From Methanomicrobiales archaeon (GTDB lineage Archaea > Halobacteriota > Methanomicrobia > Methanomicrobiales > Methanospirillaceae): a stretch of 7,305 nucleotides of DNA. Of the stretch, positions 4,916 through 7,305 are shown piece after piece; positions within the stretch are counted from its first letter, which is position 1, and each line of letters begins with the position of its first letter. The notes below the pieces were generated by a model. That model saw only the letters and a list, made by a program, of their open reading frames with translations. It had not been told where the DNA came from and searched no databases. Made by a program: the position numbers and the translations under genes. Where the stretch lies: NCBI GenBank assembly GCA_012520015.1, contig JAAYPD010000274.1:1-7305 (forward strand), given 5' to 3'.

Positions 4916-6829
4916 ATGGAACTGCTCATCTTCCTGATACTTTTTCCTCTTCTGATGGCTGGCCTGCTCACACTCATTCAGGGCGAAAATTTCAGAAGAG
5001 CGGCAGTAATAATCGGGGCTGTCCTCGTTGGGATTGTCTCGCTCATTGCTCTTGCTGACAGTATCACAACCCAGGCAGTTTACCATTCCGTCCCGGTTGA
5101 TGTGATTGGTTTACTCATCTTTATTGGCGATATAATAATAAGTGGATATATTATCTTTATCAGCACTAAAGCCAGGCAGTACCTGGTTACTGGTATCGCA
5201 GCACTGCAACTAATTCTCCTGTGCGCTGTGGAATACCTGGGCCTAATCAATCATGTTCATATTCCGGAATTATTCTCGGATCAGCTCTCCGGGATCATGG
5301 CTGCAATAATCGGAGTGATCGGCGGTCTTATCTGTATTTATGCCCTTGGATACATGCGTGAGTACCAGGCAGAACACCCGGACCGCCCGGATAAAAGACC
5401 CCGGTTCTTTGGAGTTATGTTCCTCTTCCTGTCTGCCATGTTTGGAGTTGTCTTTTCAAATAACCTATTATGGCTATTTTTCTTCTGGGAGATTACCACG
5501 CTCTGCTCATACCTTCTTATAAGGTATCCGGGGACAGATGAAGCGGTGAATAATGCATTCAGAGCCTTGCTCTACAACCTGGTCGGAGGGGCATGTATTC
5601 CGGTGGCTTTACTTGTCATCTTCCTTACCGGGGGTTCAGGGCTTATCGGCCTTCATGAGCTGATTGCGGCAGGACCCGGACTTGCCCTTGTGCCTGCAGG
5701 GCTCATGGCCGTTGCAGGACTTGCAAAATCTGCACAGTTCCCCTTTTCATCATGGCTTGTCGGGGCCCTGGTTGCACCAACTCCGGTGTCAGCCCTTCTG
5801 CACTCAAGTACCATGGTAAAAGCAGGAGTCTACATTATTGCAAGGTTTGCCCCGGTATTTGAAGGACAGATAGTAGGAATCCTTATTGCCCTCGTCGGTG
5901 GCATCACCTTCCTTGCTGCATCAGCAATAGCCATATCGCAAAGTAATGCCAAGAAAGTGCTGGCATATTCAACTATTGCAAATCTTGGGCTGATAGTTGC
6001 ATGTTGTGGTGTAGGAACGGCAGAAGCACTCTGGGCTGCAATACTGCTGATAATCTTTCATGCAATCGCAAAATCGCTGTTATTCCTCTCAGTCGGAACT
6101 GTGGAACACCAGATTCACAGCAGGGATATTGAGGACATGACAGGGCTTGTTACCAGGATGCCCAGAATCACTATGATAATCCTTATCGGAATCGCAGGAA
6201 TGTTTCTTGCACCGTTCGGGATGTTAATCTCAAAATGGGCATCGCTTCATGCATTCGTGGAATCGGTCCCTCCATATGGGATCCTCCTTGTCATAATCAT
6301 CGCATATGGCAGTGGGATTACCGCATTTTTCTGGTCAAAATGGATGGGAAAACTCATTGCACTTGGAGAACCCCATCAGAAAGATGAGTCCGGGATTCCT
6401 GGATCTGAAAAAATAATCCTTTATATTCTCTCGATGCTGACCATCGGAGTATGTTTTGGATTTCCGGTAATATCATGGTACCTTATTGAACCCTGGCTTC
6501 TTTCCCTGTACCAGTCGGTTGCCGATCTGATCTCGCTAAGTAATATTGAGATAATGTTCATGATGCTCTTTTTAGTTCTCATCATGCCATTTTCCCTTGC
6601 AAGGTTCACCCATTCTGCAAGACGGGTGCCAAGGTATCTGTGCGGCATTCCGGAAACCAGGACAGCCGTGTTTACCGGCAGCTGTGGAATAAACCGGGAG
6701 ATAACTCTTTCAAATTACTATCTGGACCATATTTTTGGTGAAGAGCGACTTGCTCGAATAAGTGTGGGGATTGGTATTTTCCTGATAGTCCTGTTGCTAA
6801 ACGTCCTTATCATAGGAGGTGGGTTATGA
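4916..6829 (+). CDS. echA: Ech-type energy-converting hydrogenase, antiporter-like subunit EchA
   Basis: A 637-residue membrane protein of the NuoL/MrpA-like ion-pump family, forming the ion-translocating arm of an Ech [NiFe] hydrogenase that couples ferredoxin and hydrogen redox chemistry to a proton or sodium gradient. Key charged residues inside membrane helices are visible: E192 in WEITTLCSYLLI, K271 in GLAKSAQFPFSSWL, K302 in HSSTMVKAGVY, K386 in HAIAKSLLFLSVG, and K440 in GMLISKW. These form the usual internal charge relay. The sequence is hydrophobic end to end, with a C-terminal membrane helix at about 618-637. Length is close to known EchA proteins. Identification as EchA rather than NuoL, HyfB or an Mrp subunit rests on length and on the directly following EchB-like gene. 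Its TGA overlaps the echB ATG. A promoter-like tandem repeat lies upstream and no strong Shine-Dalgarno is seen. The catalytic subunits would lie beyond the window. Confidence 0.88.
   Translation: MELLIFLILFPLLMAGLLTLIQGENFRRAAVIIGAVLVGIVSLIALADSITTQAVYHSVPVDVIGLLIFIGDIIISGYIIFISTKARQYLVTGIAALQLILLCAVEYLGLINHVHIPELFSDQLSGIMAAIIGVIGGLICIYALGYMREYQAEHPDRPDKRPRFFGVMFLFLSAMFGVVFSNNLLWLFFFWEITTLCSYLLIRYPGTDEAVNNAFRALLYNLVGGACIPVALLVIFLTGGSGLIGLHELIAAGPGLALVPAGLMAVAGLAKSAQFPFSSWLVGALVAPTPVSALLHSSTMVKAGVYIIARFAPVFEGQIVGILIALVGGITFLAASAIAISQSNAKKVLAYSTIANLGLIVACCGVGTAEALWAAILLIIFHAIAKSLLFLSVGTVEHQIHSRDIEDMTGLVTRMPRITMIILIGIAGMFLAPFGMLISKWASLHAFVESVPPYGILLVIIIAYGSGITAFFWSKWMGKLIALGEPHQKDESGIPGSEKIILYILSMLTIGVCFGFPVISWYLIEPWLLSLYQSVADLISLSNIEIMFMMLFLVLIMPFSLARFTHSARRVPRYLCGIPETRTAVFTGSCGINREITLSNYYLDHIFGEERLARISVGIGIFLIVLLLNVLIIGGGL
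6814..6821 (+). promoter_or_regulatory. Strong ribosome binding site for echB
   Basis: AGGAGGTG is a near-perfect Shine-Dalgarno four bases before the ATG at 6826. It lies within the last codons of echA. With the ATGA overlap it supports coupled translation and settles the echB start. Confidence 0.75.
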
Positions 6830-7305
6830 GCCAGTTGGACCCTTTCCTTGCAGCAGGGCTGTTTATCATCCTTGCACCTGTTGTAGGAGTTCTTATCACC
6901 GGACTTGACCGTATACTGACTGCAAGGATGCAGGGGAGAGTAGGACCACCTGTTCTTCAGCCCTTGTACGATATCGGGAAGTTATTCCAGAAGAGACAGG
7001 TGGCAGTATGGGGAGCACAGAGCTTTTTCATCTTCTGCTATCTCATCTTTATCGTATTCACCGGGGCACTCTTCTTTGCCGGCGGAGACATACTGCTTGT
7101 CATATTTGCCTTTACCCTTGGACATGTCTTCCTTGTACTTGGTGCATATGTCTCATACTCCCCCTATGCCCATATCGGAGCAGAAAGAGAACTTATTCAA
7201 CTGATGGCAGTTGAACCGATGATAATCATCGCGGCCATTGGCCTGTACCAGGTAAATGGTTCATTCCTTGTCGGTGAGATGGCAAACCCCCCTGGCCTTC
7301 CTATC
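6826..7305 (+). CDS. echB: Ech-type hydrogenase membrane subunit EchB (N-terminal part)
   Basis: The first 160 codons of a gene cut off by the window end. It encodes a NuoH/HyfC-like membrane subunit, which anchors the hydrogenase catalytic module to the membrane arm and carries part of the ion and charge-coupling path. After a first membrane helix (about 7-25) comes the family signature GLDR, TARMQGRVGPP and QPLYDIGKL (26-53). Further hydrophobic segments follow at about 66-86 and 88-110, then the acidic loop GAERELIQLMAVEP (118-131), which is typical of energy-converting hydrogenases and carries E120, E122 and E130. The full protein is usually near 290-300 residues, so about half is missing. 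It overlaps echA by four bases and has an excellent ribosome binding site, so both belong to one operon that should continue with echCDEF. Confidence 0.9.
   Translation, partial: MSQLDPFLAAGLFIILAPVVGVLITGLDRILTARMQGRVGPPVLQPLYDIGKLFQKRQVAVWGAQSFFIFCYLIFIVFTGALFFAGGDILLVIFAFTLGHVFLVLGAYVSYSPYAHIGAERELIQLMAVEPMIIIAAIGLYQVNGSFLVGEMANPPGLPI

Noticed and set aside
7008..7214. 68-codon plus-strand ORF near the window end
   Set aside because: It is an out-of-frame shadow of echB, whose own frame is open from 6826 to the edge with clear NuoH-family motifs.

Overview
The window looks like chromosomal DNA of a methanogenic archaeon, most likely of the order Methanomicrobiales (a Methanospirillum-like genome is my guess). 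The reasons are two adjacent subunits of an energy-converting Ech-type membrane hydrogenase, archaeal-style TATA boxes with oligo-T stops, GGTGAT/AGGAGGTG ribosome binding sites, and moderate GC in genes against AT-rich spacers. The genus is inferred and cannot be proved from this piece.

Layout. (1) 81-1322 on the minus strand is a secreted substrate-binding protein of an iron-complex type ABC importer. It is divergent from a FecCD/BtuC-type permease (1429-2508) and its ATPase (2514-3299) on the plus strand. The 106-base spacer between them holds two back-to-back TATA-like boxes with a 23-bp imperfect palindrome between them, a good candidate for a shared, probably metal-responsive, operator. 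(2) 3297-3393 is a 97-bp inverted-repeat element. Its left arm includes the ATPase stop codon and its centre carries a TATA-like box. (3) 3434-3661 encodes a 75-residue, six-cysteine PAN/apple-type domain without a visible signal peptide. It is followed by an oligo-T tract and a hairpin terminator. (4) 3827-4462 encodes a WrbA-type flavodoxin-like NAD(P)H:quinone oxidoreductase. (5) 4463-4915 is a 453-bp spacer with no convincing gene. It has several foldable inverted repeats, the best at 4742-4803, and a tandem 10-bp repeat just upstream of the next gene. (6) 4916-6829 is echA. echB starts at 6826 in an ATGA overlap and runs off the window end.

How the parts relate. The importer is a complete three-component system (binding protein, permease, ATPase), probably for a chelated iron or a related large metal complex. 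EchA and EchB are the membrane ion-pumping arm of a hydrogenase that couples hydrogen and ferredoxin redox chemistry to an ion gradient; the remaining subunits would lie beyond the right edge. Iron supply and a flavoprotein quinone reductase beside an iron-sulfur hydrogenase make biological sense, but each block has its own promoter signals, so co-regulation is only a possibility. I saw no tRNA, rRNA, CRISPR array or transposase. The least ordinary parts are the inverted-repeat element, the PAN-domain orphan and the structured spacer before echA.
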